Source: Undaria pinnatifida
Lineage: Eukaryota > Sar > Phaeophyceae > Laminariales > Alariaceae
NCBI GenBank assembly: GCA_012845835.1
Contig: JABAKD010000001.1
Span: 247,001-311,000, forward strand
Direction of reading: 5' to 3'
DNA: 64,000 nucleotides
In this document: positions 47,766-54,479 of the stretch, in pieces
Layout: every line of letters begins with the position of its first letter
How positions within the stretch are numbered: position 1 is the stretch's first letter
Translations under genes and position numbers: made by a program
Notes under the pieces: model-generated
What the model saw: only the letters and a program-made list of their open reading frames with translations
Told to the model about the DNA's origin: nothing
The model's database searches: none

Positions 47766-50106
47766 ACACTTTCACTTTCCAGCTTCTGGACAAGCCGTGG
47801 TCACAGGTGTCATCCCTTCTCCTCCCCGGTTCTTGCCTTCAATTTTTTATCGCGCATAGGGTTCAGCAATCCCACTGCTCGTCGATTGTTCATCGAGTGT
47901 TGCTAACTCACGCTCTCGCGCTTTCCGCAAGTCAATTTGTCCACAAGAAAAAGTCCCAACGAATTTATACGAGTATGCACTCGGCGGGGCTCGAACTCAC
48001 GAAACTGACCTATACCAGGCTCGAGGATAACCTGATACGCCACCGGGGCGGTACTTGCAGGCCTGTGGCTCATCCGCTGCGATTTTTCAGGCGAACTGAT
48101 TGCTTGCAGGTCTTTGGCTCATCTGCTGCACTTCGCGAATACATATTTTTCTCGGTGTACTCAACCCCGAAAACACCTCTCAAGATAAAAATGTGTACCA
48201 GGTACTACCAACACTACCACCACAACCACCTCTACTACCAGCATAAATAATATTACCAGCTCTTACTCCCCCGGCCAACTAGGCTTAATACTGGATTCCA
48301 TTGTGCGGGCAATAATTAGGGCATCATAGGGTGGTTGTAAGAGCATAAAGTAGCCTACGCGGGTTTTGTGTCAAGCACAACGAAAACATGTGGGGGAGAA
48401 ACGGCATTTTCGTACATTTTTATAGCACATTTTTTACGATGTCTCTGACCCAGCAAAAGCATACATGGTGGGGAGACAAAATTGAATACAAGCCTACCGC
48501 CACCACCACCCCACATCATCACCACCACCACCCTACACCACCACCACCACCACCACCACCACCACCGCCGCCAACACCACCCACCACCTCCAACATCGTA
48601 ACCACCACCACGGCCATCAGTCAGCCCCCCCCGCCCCCCGCCCTCCCAAGGCAAACTCACCAGCTTTCCCTTCCCCTCATCGCCCCACTGCGCCCCCAGC
48701 ACGACGTCTACTACTCCCTTGTGCCCGTGACCCGGCTTCTTAGGAGAAAGCGTCTGTCTCTCCAGCATGTCCTGTAACAAAACGAGAACAAAAACGAAAA
48801 CGTTGTTACCTGAAGCGCGCCACGATGATAGAGGTGCTCATAGCACCTTTTCTTTTTTGGCATTTTTGGTTCCGAGCGCGCTCGACGAAGGCTCCTTAAC
48901 GCCTTTGCAACTGGAAACCCTATTTTATTACAAAATACTTGAAGTTAGTATCGGGGGGGATTTTGGGGCTCCAAAGGGGATAGATATAACCCAAAATCGT
49001 CGGGATGACATTCTTGATTTGTAACACTAATGATTTATAAAACTATTCTAACGACGTCAGCTGTGAGCTCGACAAATGTGGGGTCGATACTCATCTTTGC
49101 TAAAGCTGCGCGATACACCGGTCGCCTGCTTTCAGTAACCTTTTCATTACTCAAAAACTAGAGTAAAACGACATTGTATCTATTAGATACCAGGTACTTG
49201 TTATGCATGATCAAGCGTTAGATTGGTAACACAACAATCATCTGTATATTTAAAAATGAAAAATGTATCTACAACTAGTAGCAACAAGAACAACGCTAAC
49301 AACAACGAACATTTGCATTCGAGTCCTATCCTGAAGTAAACATTCCAGTCACACAATTCTAGTACACATACTAGGTAGCTTAACATCAACGCAGCAGTGT
49401 TAAAACACATCAAAAAGTTTTGTAACAAGATGCCTATGATAGGCCATGGCTGTATTGGGGGACCCCCATTTGTAGCACCGTTTGCATTCCGCAAGTAGCA
49501 TGGCACCATGGGTGACGCAGCTCTGGATATATGCATACAACGAAATGTATACGTTCGCGCTACACACTCGACGAGCCGTTTGAAGCTGTAACCCTTTCGA
49601 GCATTTGTGCCTTTCTTCGTATCCGTTTAAAGCTACCTTCTTGGGCATTTGCTTGTGTCGATGCTGAGATTGGGGTGACACTGCAGCGCTCAGCGCTACG
49701 GTCCGCAACATGAAAATAATTACGAGCAGTGCATTCATTCGTGATACACTGTTAATACGAGTAAGCTGCAATGCTATGAAGCAGAGGTTCCCCAATAAGG
49801 CGGTCTGTGTAAGTCAGCATCCCGATCAAAGGCGGTCGTGTTGCTCTGGCATTGCACTCATAACCTTGAAAGAATAAGGCGGCTTCCCCAACAAGGGGGT
49901 CTGGCACTCCACCGCATTATGTACACGGGGAACCCCAGACGCCCCCCCAACCCAAGCCCTCCCGATCCCATCTCCCACCCCACCACATCCCACCCAATTT
50001 CACCCACCTCTATGCGTTTAACAGACTCTTGTAAGTCCGAAATGCGATCCGCCCCCTCGCAGGAGCCCGTGGAGCTATCGACCCCATTTGTCGCCATCCC
50101 AGACAT
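22569..50106 (-). CDS. purA: Adenylosuccinate synthetase (EC 6.3.4.4), complete 11-exon gene
   Basis: The enzyme catalyses GTP-dependent joining of IMP and aspartate to adenylosuccinate, the first committed step to AMP. Exons (high to low coordinate): 50106-50008, 48771-48661, 41148-40954, 40300-40160, 36757-36572, 35321-35136, 34017-33920, 32168-32032, 29756-29680, 23415-23296, 22658-22569. All GT-AG, all in phase; 479 residues, normal for the family. Motifs in order: [11 protein letters not shown] (59-69, catalytic Asp64), GGSNAGHT (86-93, catalytic His92), [13 protein letters not shown] (exon 4), IGTTKKGIGP (177-186, IMP loop), [20 protein letters not shown] (exon 6), [13 protein letters not shown] (347-359), NLTKLD (376-381, guanine) and WIGVG (459-463). 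The N-terminus (70 residues to the end of exon 2) shows no signal peptide or obvious plastid presequence, so the protein is probably cytosolic. The eukaryotic symbol would be ADSS. Exons 3, 4, 5 and 11 have extra partial copies nearby. Confidence 0.96.
22790..22866 (-). pseudogene. Extra copy 1 of synthetase terminal exon
   Basis: An AG acceptor (GACTCCCAG) precedes GAACTAATGGG. It reads [20 protein letters not shown], close to the true last exon but with Ser for the conserved Trp. There is no nearby stop: the frame runs on to 22501 through low-complexity DNA and through exon 11 in another frame. It lies 208 bp upstream of exon 11 (by acceptor). Could be a decayed duplicate or an alternative last exon. 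Confidence 0.8.
23070..23139 (-). pseudogene. Extra copy 2 of synthetase terminal exon
   Basis: The acceptor GCTCGCAG precedes GAACGGGTGGG. It reads [18 protein letters not shown], with the GVPIR core retained and the WIGVG motif lost. It is 273 bp further upstream than the other extra copy. Same interpretation: tandem duplicate of the last exon and its acceptor. Confidence 0.8.
23296..23415 (-). CDS. purA: Adenylosuccinate synthetase exon 10
   Basis: Acceptor CATGCCAG, donor GTACGT, phase 0 both sides. Encodes residues 411-450, including [20 protein letters not shown] and [13 protein letters not shown], the conserved 'YxxLPGW..DI' segment and the helix before the C-terminal motif. Confidence 0.95.
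23878..24175 (+). mobile_element. tRNA-derived SINE (family 1), copy B
   Basis: GTCGCCCCGGTGGCGTATCA begins the tRNA-like head (A box 23886-23897), with the B box GAGTTCGAGCC at about 23932. A body shared with the other three copies follows, ending GTGTGCAAAAAAATAAAA. The A-rich tail passes directly into the large microsatellite that follows. Located in intron 9 of the synthetase gene, antisense to it. Confidence 0.88.
24176..24566 (+). repeat. AT-rich microsatellite, (AACAAT)n core in (TAA)n
   Basis: About 390 bp: TAA/TGA trinucleotide runs, about 30 perfect AACAAT hexamers at roughly 24290-24470, then TAA runs again. It begins in the SINE tail. All its long Asn, Ile, Tyr and Leu open frames are artefacts. 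Confidence 0.97.
24735..24975 (-). repeat. Dispersed repeat, inverted copy of the 5705 family
   Basis: Shares GGCGTTTCTGGCCG, TCAAGTGAGGAA, GGTGAGACATTGAGCTCCTA and the CCGCGG end with copies at about 1735-1870, 5705-5935 and 61360-61620. Confidence 0.65.
25630..25721. mobile_element. CTTAAC-family MITE
   Basis: About 92 bp with imperfect inverted ends (CTCAACCCCTTTACAACTGG and, inverted, CTTAACCCCTTTAGAGCCCC). Seven related copies occur in the window at about 25630, 26099, 31890, 42017, 48895, 51252 and 55872. Confidence 0.7.
26099..26202. mobile_element. CTTAAC-family MITE, diverged
   Basis: GTTAACGATTTTACAACTGG at the left, GGGGGCTCTACGG then AAAGGGGTTAAG at the right; an internal ACTTGAAGCTAGTATAGGG matches the family. 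Confidence 0.6.
26257..26556 (+). repeat. 84-bp tandem repeat, about 3.5 units
   Basis: Each unit carries TCGGAGCTATTCACTGG, the palindrome GGTCATGACC, ACCCGGGGGTATCTCG and TCGGCTCGGGTCACCCCG. Two units (26341-26424 and 26425-26508) are nearly identical. Because 84 is a multiple of three, frames stay open through it, but there is no other coding sign. Partial relatives lie at 27560 and 28755. Confidence 0.9.
28084..28578. mobile_element. TIR repeat (AGTGGGTACCTCGATTT family), large copy
   Basis: Left end AGTGGGTGTGACCCGATTTA then AGAGC; right end GCGCTTTGAAATCGGGG then CACCCACT. Shares ends with the shorter copies at 34824-35010 and 55825-56095 but has extra internal DNA. Confidence 0.55.
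28755..29060. repeat. GGGTCGGGTC-rich dispersed repeat
   Basis: Starts with the palindrome GGGTCATGACCC, then tandem GGGTC/CAGGTC pentamers ending in the inverted GACCC form. A related copy lies at 62705-62935 and fragments near 27560-27680 and 29420-29530. Confidence 0.75.
29680..29756 (-). CDS. purA: Adenylosuccinate synthetase exon 9
   Basis: Acceptor TTTTTTGGTCAG, donor GTGTGT; entry phase 1, exit phase 0. Encodes residues 386-410, [16 protein letters not shown] then LNSMPSSLK, matching the family's 'I.VGVAY' strand. The split Gly385 joins exons 8 and 9. Confidence 0.95.
29842..30050 (-). repeat. Inverted copy of the 21146 dispersed repeat
   Basis: Matches 21146-21358 in reverse, including GGTGAACTGCATCCTTCCA and AGACGGACTTCGG, at high visible identity. 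It sits in intron 8 of the synthetase gene, just upstream of exon 9. Confidence 0.85.
30106..30340 (+). repeat. CGTAACGGTAAC tandem array
   Basis: Units of CGTAACGG, GGTAACCG and GACTACGG alternate; a block of about 60 bp is repeated near-exactly. Produces an Arg-Asn-Gly frame that is a repeat artefact. Confidence 0.85.
30968..31245 (+). mobile_element. Poly-A-tailed repeat (SINE-like family 2), uninterrupted copy
   Basis: Contains two small hairpins (GGCAGCTCGCGCTGCC and CCAGCTAGCGTTGG) near the 5' end and ends with CCATCCGCCGGAGAATAAAA and an A-rich tail. A second copy at 34722-35120 is interrupted by a MITE, and 3' ends recur inverted at about 57140-57200 and 59024-59105. Confidence 0.7.
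31890..31981. mobile_element. CTTAAC-family MITE, inverted orientation
   Basis: Starts CTTAACCCCTTTAGAGCCCC and ends AAAGGCGTTAAG, with the internal family sequence in reverse. Lies just 3' of exon 8 in intron 8 of the synthetase gene. Confidence 0.75.
32032..32168 (-). CDS. purA: Adenylosuccinate synthetase exon 8
   Basis: Acceptor CATGTCGCCAG; donor GTGGGT after ACCG. Encodes residues 340-384 with split codons at each end (Arg339, Gly385). Carries [16 protein letters not shown] (IMP and aspartate binding loops, with the conserved Arg pair) and LNLTKLDVF (guanine recognition). Confidence 0.96.
33466..33551 (+). other. tRNA-like sequence with Pol III A and B boxes
   Basis: GCCCGGTGGTCTAGTGGTTA resembles the 5' part of a tRNA (A box TGGTCTAGTGG). 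GGGTTCGAATCC is a canonical B box about 50 bp later, and GCCCGG can pair with TCGGGC at the end. The acceptor, D and T stems do not all form at standard spacing, so a degenerate tRNA or a tRNA-derived SINE head is more likely than a working tRNA gene. Confidence 0.35.
33920..34017 (-). CDS. purA: Adenylosuccinate synthetase exon 7
   Basis: Acceptor GTGCGTCAG, donor GTATGT; entry phase 0, exit phase 2. Encodes residues 307-338, including [16 protein letters not shown] (family pattern 'KAYTTRVG.GPFPTE') and LGETGDVL. Confidence 0.96.
34722..35120 (+). mobile_element. SINE-like family 2 copy interrupted by a TIR MITE
   Basis: Outer parts match 30968-31245: ACGGCAGCTCGCGATGCC, CCAGCTAGCGCTGG, ACGTGGAAGCGTGGTGAGCT, the CCGCCGGAGGATG end and an A tail. 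The insert (34824-35010) is a separate element. The A tail ends 16 bp from the donor of exon 6. Confidence 0.75.
34824..35010. mobile_element. TIR MITE (CAGTGGGTAC ends) nested in SINE-like repeat
   Basis: Begins CAGTGGGTACATCTATTCAA and ends, inverted, TCGAGGTACCCACTG; subterminal AGAGCGCCC and GGGCGCTCT extend the inverted repeats. The undisturbed copy near 31110 shows the empty site. Confidence 0.8.
35136..35321 (-). CDS. purA: Adenylosuccinate synthetase exon 6
   Basis: Acceptor CACAACAG, donor GTGCGT, phase 0. Encodes residues 245-306: [54 protein letters not shown]. Asn in VEGAN (Gln in bacteria) is the usual eukaryotic form. Alignment to plant sequences by eye shows no residues missing at the exon 5-6 junction. 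Confidence 0.96.
35950..36045 (-). pseudogene. Decayed copy of synthetase exon 5, 3' end (copy 3)
   Basis: Reads [19 protein letters not shown], then a stop, then degenerate sequence to a GAGCTA followed by GTGAGC donor. It includes more of the exon (from VEYAERA) than the other copies but is disabled. Confidence 0.85.
36136..36200 (-). pseudogene. Open copy of synthetase exon 5, 3' end (copy 2)
   Basis: Reads [16 protein letters not shown], ending at a GTGAGG donor. In frame and free of stops, so it could still be used if it had an acceptor; none is evident. The copy starts within the exon. Confidence 0.85.
36366..36430 (-). pseudogene. Frameshifted copy of synthetase exon 5, 3' end (copy 1)
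   Basis: Reads [12 protein letters not shown] then a stop caused by one extra base (TACTTTTGAGTCC), with the GTGAGC donor kept. Located 206 bp below the true exon 5 donor. Confidence 0.85.
36572..36757 (-). CDS. purA: Adenylosuccinate synthetase exon 5
   Basis: Acceptor GACCCTCAG, donor GTGAGC, phase 0. Encodes residues 183-244: [59 protein letters not shown] completes the IGTTKKGIGP loop, and the Arg of VRNGVRIGD matches the conserved subunit-crossing Arg of the family. Confidence 0.96.
37175..37372 (+). repeat. 96-bp tandem duplication
   Basis: Two units from GAATGTACCGCACACGGCAG and GAATGTATCGTACACTGCAG, each with GATGGATACCGCA and AGATCCCGCCA. Lies in intron 4 of the synthetase gene. 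Confidence 0.85.
37775..38937. mobile_element. 1.16 kb TIR element with 7-bp target duplication
   Basis: Terminal inverted repeats of about 38 bp: left GTAGAGTGTTTGCGAAAATA and onward, right end inverted CTAGAGTGTTTGCGAAAGTA and onward. TAATACA flanks both sides (37768-37774 and 38938-38944). The interior is GC-richer, with frames up to about 140 codons (for example 38045-38464 and 38136-38537 on +), none with a recognised transposase motif. It inserted into a copy of the GCAGCTTGCAAAGA repeat. The TIR sequence and TSD length loosely suggest an hAT-like element; not proven. Confidence 0.85.
38284..38323. repeat. Perfect 17-bp stem palindrome inside the TIR element
   Basis: GGTTTAGGGCAGAGGAG, loop TTTCCG, then the exact inverse. 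It would form a very stable hairpin near the centre of the element. Confidence 0.95.
39712..39762 (-). pseudogene. Decayed copy of synthetase exon 4, 3' end (copy 2)
   Basis: Reads [17 protein letters not shown] against [18 protein letters not shown] of the true exon, and still ends near a GTGGGG donor-like sequence. Confidence 0.8.
39907..39958 (-). pseudogene. Decayed copy of synthetase exon 4, 3' end (copy 1)
   Basis: Reads [17 protein letters not shown]; the donor GT is lost. Flanked by the same ATATCG-type intron repeat as the true exon. Confidence 0.8.
40160..40300 (-). CDS. purA: Adenylosuccinate synthetase exon 4
   Basis: Acceptor TATTGAAG, donor GTAAAC, phase 0. Encodes residues 136-182: [42 protein letters not shown]. 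The [13 protein letters not shown] stretch is highly diagnostic. Confidence 0.96.
40372..40515 (+). repeat. (GGCA)n microsatellite
   Basis: About 21 uninterrupted GGCA units (40376-40459), then imperfect GACA/GGCA units, in intron 3 of the synthetase gene. Confidence 0.97.
40666..40757 (-). pseudogene. Decayed copy of synthetase exon 3, 3' half
   Basis: About 90 bp matching the 3' half of exon 3 and its donor (GATAAAG then GTAAGG). One frame reads LPSGMPHPA; after a one-base insertion the correct frame continues [17 protein letters not shown]. Donor lies 288 bp from the true exon 3 donor. Surrounding TTCGTTTTCG repeats are shared with the true exon's flank. Confidence 0.9.
40954..41148 (-). 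CDS. purA: Adenylosuccinate synthetase exon 3
   Basis: Acceptor GAACCAACAG, donor GTAAGC, phase 0. Encodes residues 71-135: [56 protein letters not shown]. His92 in GHT is the family's catalytic acid. Confidence 0.96.
41165..41590. repeat. TTTCGTTTCG degenerate repeats
   Basis: Runs of TTCGTTTCG words, with a segment (GATACCGTTACGGTTTCATTT-like) repeated about three times with a period near 120 bp. Lies in intron 2, next to exon 3; related words occupy 40550-40945. Confidence 0.75.
42017..42102. mobile_element. CTTAAC-family MITE, diverged
   Basis: Contains CACCACTGGAACCCTTTTT and GGGGCTCTAAAGGAG in the family order; the terminal inverted repeats are eroded. Confidence 0.5.
43030..43054 (+). 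repeat. Short interstitial telomere-like (CCCTAA) tract
   Basis: Three consecutive CCCTAA units followed by CCC and a nearby CTAGGGTT, inside synthetase intron 2. The surrounding 42975-43125 segment has a relative at 56585-56725 in which the tract is degenerate (CACCCCAACCGTGACCCC). Confidence 0.9.
44514..44765 (+). repeat. Dispersed repeat, direct copy
   Basis: From the GTGTGTGTGTTCTTCACATT start through AACCGTTCTTCTACTCGTCG, AAAGATCAGCTCTGTGGTCA and a tail of A/C-rich AAACAAAAAC. The inverse copy at 60400-60645 is nearly identical. Confidence 0.85.
46080..46770. repeat. Inner inverted repeat of about 90-bp arms
   Basis: AGGGGGAGTGACAGTCCCGC and the flanking ACAAAGGG, with GCGCACGGCCCTCTT, at 46110-46170 recur inverted at 46690-46760 (GGGACTGTCGCTCCCCCTTT). 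Confidence 0.8.
47737..48051 (-). mobile_element. tRNA-derived SINE (family 1), copy C
   Basis: On the - strand: head with A box and B box (GAGTTCGAGCCCC), the shared body, and a 27-base A tail (T run 47737-47763 on +). The longest clean A tail of the four copies suggests a relatively young insertion. Lies in synthetase intron 2, same strand as the gene. Confidence 0.9.
48495..48580 (+). repeat. (CCA)n microsatellite
   Basis: CCA/CAC trinucleotides interrupted by ACATCAT and CCGCCG, just inside intron 2 about 80 bp from the exon 2 donor. Confidence 0.9.
48661..48771 (-). CDS. purA: Adenylosuccinate synthetase exon 2
   Basis: Acceptor TTTTGTTACAG, donor GTGAGT, phase 0. Encodes residues 34-70: [19 protein letters not shown] then [18 protein letters not shown], the GTP/IMP P-loop-like signature with catalytic Asp64. 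Confidence 0.97.
48895..48983. mobile_element. CTTAAC-family MITE
   Basis: CTTAACGCCTTTGCAACTGG then ACTTGAAGTTAGTATCGGG and GGGGCTCCAAAGGGG; in intron 1 of the synthetase gene next to CCAAAATCGTCGGG. Confidence 0.65.
50008..50106 (-). CDS. purA: Adenylosuccinate synthetase exon 1 with start codon
   Basis: ATG at 50106-50104, donor GTGGGT at 50007, phase 0. Encodes [20 protein letters not shown] then [13 protein letters not shown], a polar leader with a short helix-like end. An in-frame TAA lies eight codons before the ATG, which supports this start. The next in-frame ATG is codon 4. The leader is poorly conserved in the family, so exon 1 rests on phase and proximity. Confidence 0.75.
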
Positions 50107-51250
50107 GATCGACCGATCAACAGATTCTTAGAAAATCCCTAGAAAATTCTTGGAAAATTCTGCGAATGTCCTTATGACCTCCGAACTAATCCGAATCTCG
50201 GTCCCCCCTTTTCCCCCGTGTTTCTTTTCGCTGATTTATTTCGTTGTTGTCCAGCGTTCCTGTAAATACCCTGTCGTTTTGTAACGCACATCACACGACG
50301 AGCGAAAAAAATAGGGACGAATCATGGATACGAATGCATGCAGTTCATTTTGGGAAATAGAGATCGAATTGCCGATTCCTATATTTGTTTTGCGATTTTC
50401 CGGGAATCGAAATCGAGAAATAGAAAACTTTTCTTCGATTCTCAACATAACCATCCTCGACTGAGGACCACCCCTATGGCTTCATAATATCACTCACTTT
50501 TCGCAGCTCTTTTCGTTCGATATCTACAGCAGTAGCAGGCCATAGGATCGTCCGTCGGTTTACACACTAGCTTTTTTTCGTCAAAAGTTCATGTTTTTGG
50601 CGAGCTTATAAGCTCTTCAAGTTACAAGTCTCAGAGAAAAACATACCGTAAACCAAAACCTCTAGTCTATCTATCATGCCGTAGAACGCCTCACCCCAAA
50701 AGATCGTTTATCTGGCGGCACTTTCAATTTTTCTCAAAATCAGTCTTTCCGGGTGAACGTATTGAGTCAGTATGCCTTTACGAGATACATATTATTATCT
50801 AGGACAACGTATGGAAATCGGGGAATATTATATATATATGAGTTTTAATGTGGCGAATGAGGTCGACCAAAATTTTCAGCCAAAAAATAAAAGTCGGATT
50901 CTTTCAGGACAAAGTTATTACCTGGTACAAAAATTGAAAAACGTCACCTGTGAGTACGATTGTGGACAAAGTTCTATTGGTAGGGTTGGGGTCGGGGTGA
51001 GGGTTAAGAATCTAAAGTGCTGTTTTGGGCATATTTTGATAATATTTTCCGTCTCATAAATACCGGAAGCACACGTGGTGCGCCAAACCCAATTCCCCGA
51101 TTTCTATACTTTATCCTATATAATATTCCAGAGTTGCGGTAAAGGCGGCTCCATTGAGCTCCTCAACAGGTTGGGAGTCTCGGGAAAGAAAAAAAGGTTT
51201 GCTACGGTACAGGTGCACCACGTTTTTTCTGAGGATCTTCAATTTGGGAG
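50107..51250. promoter_or_regulatory. Upstream region of synthetase gene, no clear elements
   Basis: The 5' flank on the - strand. Directly upstream of the ATG is an AT-rich stretch with repeated GAAAATTCT/TTTTCCAAGAATT words (about 50128-50160). I cannot place a TATA box or transcription start with confidence. Confidence 0.3.
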
Positions 51251-51251
51251 C

Positions 51252-51340
51252 TTAACGCCTTTACAACTGGAAACCCTTTTTTTTTTACAAATTGACTTGA
51301 AGTTAGTATGAGGAGGGGTTTGGGGGCCCCGAAGGACCTC
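51252..51340. mobile_element. CTTAAC-family MITE
   Basis: CTTAACGCCTTTACAACTGG, internal GACTTGAAGTTAGTATGAGG, end GGGGGCCCCGAAGG. Adjoins an inverted copy (51340-51500) of the repeat near 25480, ending TTAAGGAGCCCCGTCATTC. Confidence 0.7.
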
Positions 51341-51719
51341 TCCCAAAAAAACTGATTAGGAGAAAAAATAAAACAGCCACGTACCGGATGAAACAATCCC
51401 ATGGCCTACTTACTGTAGGTACATAACGAGAATCATGCAAAAATAAATTAAGGGGGCGTATTTTCCGACGATTTTGGGTTAAGGAGCCCCGTCATTCAGA
51501 AGAAAAAAAGTGCCAAGAAGTGGTACCTCTATCGTAGAATACATCTAACGTGGTGTCCGGTGGATACCCGCTAACTTTGTCATCAAGGTTATATACATAT
51601 ATAGAATGGCCGTCATGCTTGGTTTTCGCAAGAAGAGGCCCTTCTTTGTGATCTCCCTGAATATATCACTGCGTCAAGGAGCAACGACGTTCAGCACGGA
51701 ATCTTGTTGCAATGGTGGG

Positions 51720-51990
51720 TTTAGTAGGGTATTTACTCTGGGGTACCCGGGTACCACCCCTGGTTGTTTCGGTCATACGCGTGTATTAAGTAGGGTATAA
51801 ACACTCTGAGGTATGATACCCGGGAACCACACTTGGTTGCTTTGGTCATACTCGGGTATTCTCGGGTATATACCCGAGTACCCCTAGAGTATATTGCTCG
51901 TTAACCCGTGTACCTCCAGAGTATATACCCGACAAAACACACGCCTGGAATTTTGTTGTCCATGCAAAGTACCCGAGTACCCACCCAGCG
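51720..51990. repeat. GGGTACCCGGGTA palindromic repeat cluster
   Basis: Several GGGTACCCGG, CGGGTATATACCCG and GTACCCGAGTACCC words in both orientations within 270 bp. Non-coding. Confidence 0.7.
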
Positions 51991-52165
51991 GCCATTAACA
52001 GCGAGAAGTGGAGCTTTTTCGCTCGAGGAAAGTGTTTCAAAACCAAAAAAAACCCCGATAGAGCCGTTAGTCGGTACGACTTAAATCACTACCAGGTAAC
52101 ATACGTTTCTTGGGTTGAAGTTGTACTCGAGATAAGGTTCTCTGTACCATCTACAGCTCATTTTA

Positions 52166-52373
52166 CTGGGCGGGAGCCGTACGAGCTGCACGATCCAACA
52201 CGTGTCTCTCGGGTTGGAGTTGCATTCTGCGTACGAGCTGCACGATCTAACACGTCTCTCGGGTTGGAATTGTATTTTGTATAAGGTTCCCTGTATGACT
52301 ACAGCTAATGTTACTGGGCGGGAGCCGTACGAGCTGCACCATCTAACACGTCTCTCGGGTTGGAGTTGTAAAC
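52166..52373 (+). repeat. Three-unit repeat of TACGAGCTGCACGATC
   Basis: GTACGAGCTGCACGATCTAA, CACGTCTCTCGGGTTGGA recur at about 52166, 52231 and 52327; the spacing differs because the middle copy lacks a segment. Confidence 0.85.
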
Positions 52374-53529
52374 TCTACATACGTTTCCCCTTCGGATGCG
52401 GGGTGACGCAATATTCACGGTGATATTACAACAAATTAAAATACACCACAGCTGCTGTCATATTATCACAAAACTAATATCGTGTAGTGGAAGGAGCGTA
52501 CAACAGTAGCACGGAGTAACACTCTGAATATACAGATTCTCCACATCATATCATGACGGCAGCTACAGCATCTACACGGTATAAAGGTAGTCCAGCCCGT
52601 GATCTGTCTTAGCTGTGAAAACTTGATAAAAACCAGCATTTGTGACAGATTAAGATTTGCAAAAACGTTCTTGAGTCACGATTCCATACACACAAAAAAA
52701 GCATTCGTTAGAAAGGAACGACCATTCGTTGGCGATAACGGCCCACCTATCGATTAATTCATGGTCGTGCAAGTCTTGCCTACTCACAGCTCTAAAAAAA
52801 ACGAAAGAAACAGATGAGTGACTGGAAAGCACAACCCTGTTTGAGCTTTGAATACCGCGTGAGGTCCAGGGTGGCTTCCTGAGGTCACCGCACGGCGTGC
52901 CCAAAACCAACAACACATGACCAAGAGCCGCGAACAGACGGGGAAGAAACTGACCACAACCCTGTTCGAGCTTTGGACACGGCGTGAGATCCGCCCAGAT
53001 GGCTCCCAAAGGTTACGGCTGGGTCCCCGACAACCAACTAGCCGCGACCACAAACAGCCGCGAAAACCGAGCACCGCCAAGTATGCGGTGTGTGAAAGAA
53101 CCGAAAACGCGCGGGACACCAATGTCCGTGCGCATTTTGGTGCACCAACACAAAAAAAAAGACGCGGACCCCCCAAAAATGACCAATACATGGACCATTT
53201 ACTCGACTACTACGCAGGATGACGGTTCGCGCTTCGCGCTGGCAGTCTCGGGTGGCCCCTGCAGAGGGCTGCTTCTAATTCTGCACCATCAAGTGGCACC
53301 AGGTCCGGGTGGAGCAGGGAGGGGGTGGGGTATTGTGTACATCATTGGTGCACAAAAAACGCGCAACAACGTTGGCGTCCCCCGATCTTTTTCCGTTATA
53401 GGAATAGGAGTCAAATGCTGAAAATCGTCCGTCGCAGAAATGATCGAATCGCTGCGTGAGAGTGGTGCGGTTGGGATTATGTCTTGCCACAAAATTGTCA
53501 TGAAGAAAAAAAATGTCGTCTACTAATAG

Positions 53530-54052
53530 TAGCTGGTACTAAAGGGGGGTCGCTGACGTATGTCCTTGATGAGGACATACACCCCCCGTAACACGCCGAT
53601 CGGAGTATCACACAGCCTGGAAAGACGAGTTTCAATTAAACACTTGATCTCAAAGCTGTACCATTAGCGTTGATAAAAATTTCAATAATAACAACAGAAA
53701 TCAACAGCCTAAACCTCTAGTGACAACCAAACACCGTTCGGTTGCATCTGGTACGTACAGCTCCTATTAATAGTCGTAGAGACCAAGTAGAGAAACGCTG
53801 ACCGTTACATTTGACGCCTGGTGTACTCGTCAAACAGATCAGTACTACATCCTGGTCGCTGGTCAGGCCTACGTAGAACGTATCATGTCATATTTTTTAC
53901 TAAAAATTGAAGATACACTTCAGCTGTGAGATCGAGCATCTCGTCGACACTCATTTTCGCAAACCGTGTGTGATACTCCGATCACGTGTATTACGGGGTG
54001 TCTTCGCTCTCATGAAGGACACAGGTCGGCGACCCCTTAGTACCAGCTAGTA
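53530..54052. mobile_element. 520-bp TIR element
   Basis: Inverted termini of about 135 bp. Left AGCTGGTACTAAAGGGG, GTCGCTGACGTATGTCC, GATCGGAGTATCACAC; the right end is the inverse (GTGTGATACTCCGATC, GGTCGGCGACCCC, TTAGTACCAGCT). AGT may be a 3-bp target duplication. The interior is AT-rich with no transposase. Single-ended relatives lie at 17740, 55640, 58530 and 62345. Confidence 0.8.
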
Positions 54053-54104
54053 ATACTACCAGGGCTAACAGGGCGGCGCGAAGACGCTCAAGTCTTTGAT
54101 CAAT

Positions 54105-54390
54105 CTGTTACGGAAAAATGAAACACGTTAAGAGCAAATACATCAGGAGACAGCACTCTGACTGCTTGACCGACGGCTATTTTCCAACAATTTACCTAGA
54201 CTGACGCCAAACTACTAGGTTTCAGTGTGGAAACATGTCAGGAGACGGCACTTAGACCCCTTGACCGACGGCAATTTTCCAATAATTTACCTTGACTGTC
54301 GCCAAACTACTAGGTTTTAGTGTGGAACAATCCGTTCGACACCCTTGACCGCTGGACGTTTCCCCTTGATTGACTGTCTCCTGACATACC
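54105..54390 (+). repeat. Tandem pair of the CTTGACCGACGGC repeat
   Basis: Two units of about 90-150 bp, each with TGTCAGGAGAC, GCTTGACCGACGGC-like DNA and CGCCAAACTACTAGGTTT. A third relative lies at 36768-36905, directly beside the exon 5 acceptor of the synthetase gene. Confidence 0.8.
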
Positions 54391-54479
54391 ATTTTAAGGG
54401 ACACAATATGACGGCTGCGGCAAGTATCAGCTTGGTATAAGTATAAGCTTGGAATAAGTATCAGCTTGGTATATAATAC

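Noticed and set aside
48388-48777. 129-codon frame on + opposite synthetase exon 2
   Set aside because: Shadow of exon 2 and of the (CCA)n repeat.
50008-50106. Plastid targeting presequence on the synthetase
   Set aside because: The leader is polar and acidic, with no hydrophobic signal core or Phe-containing cleavage motif as expected for stramenopile plastid import.
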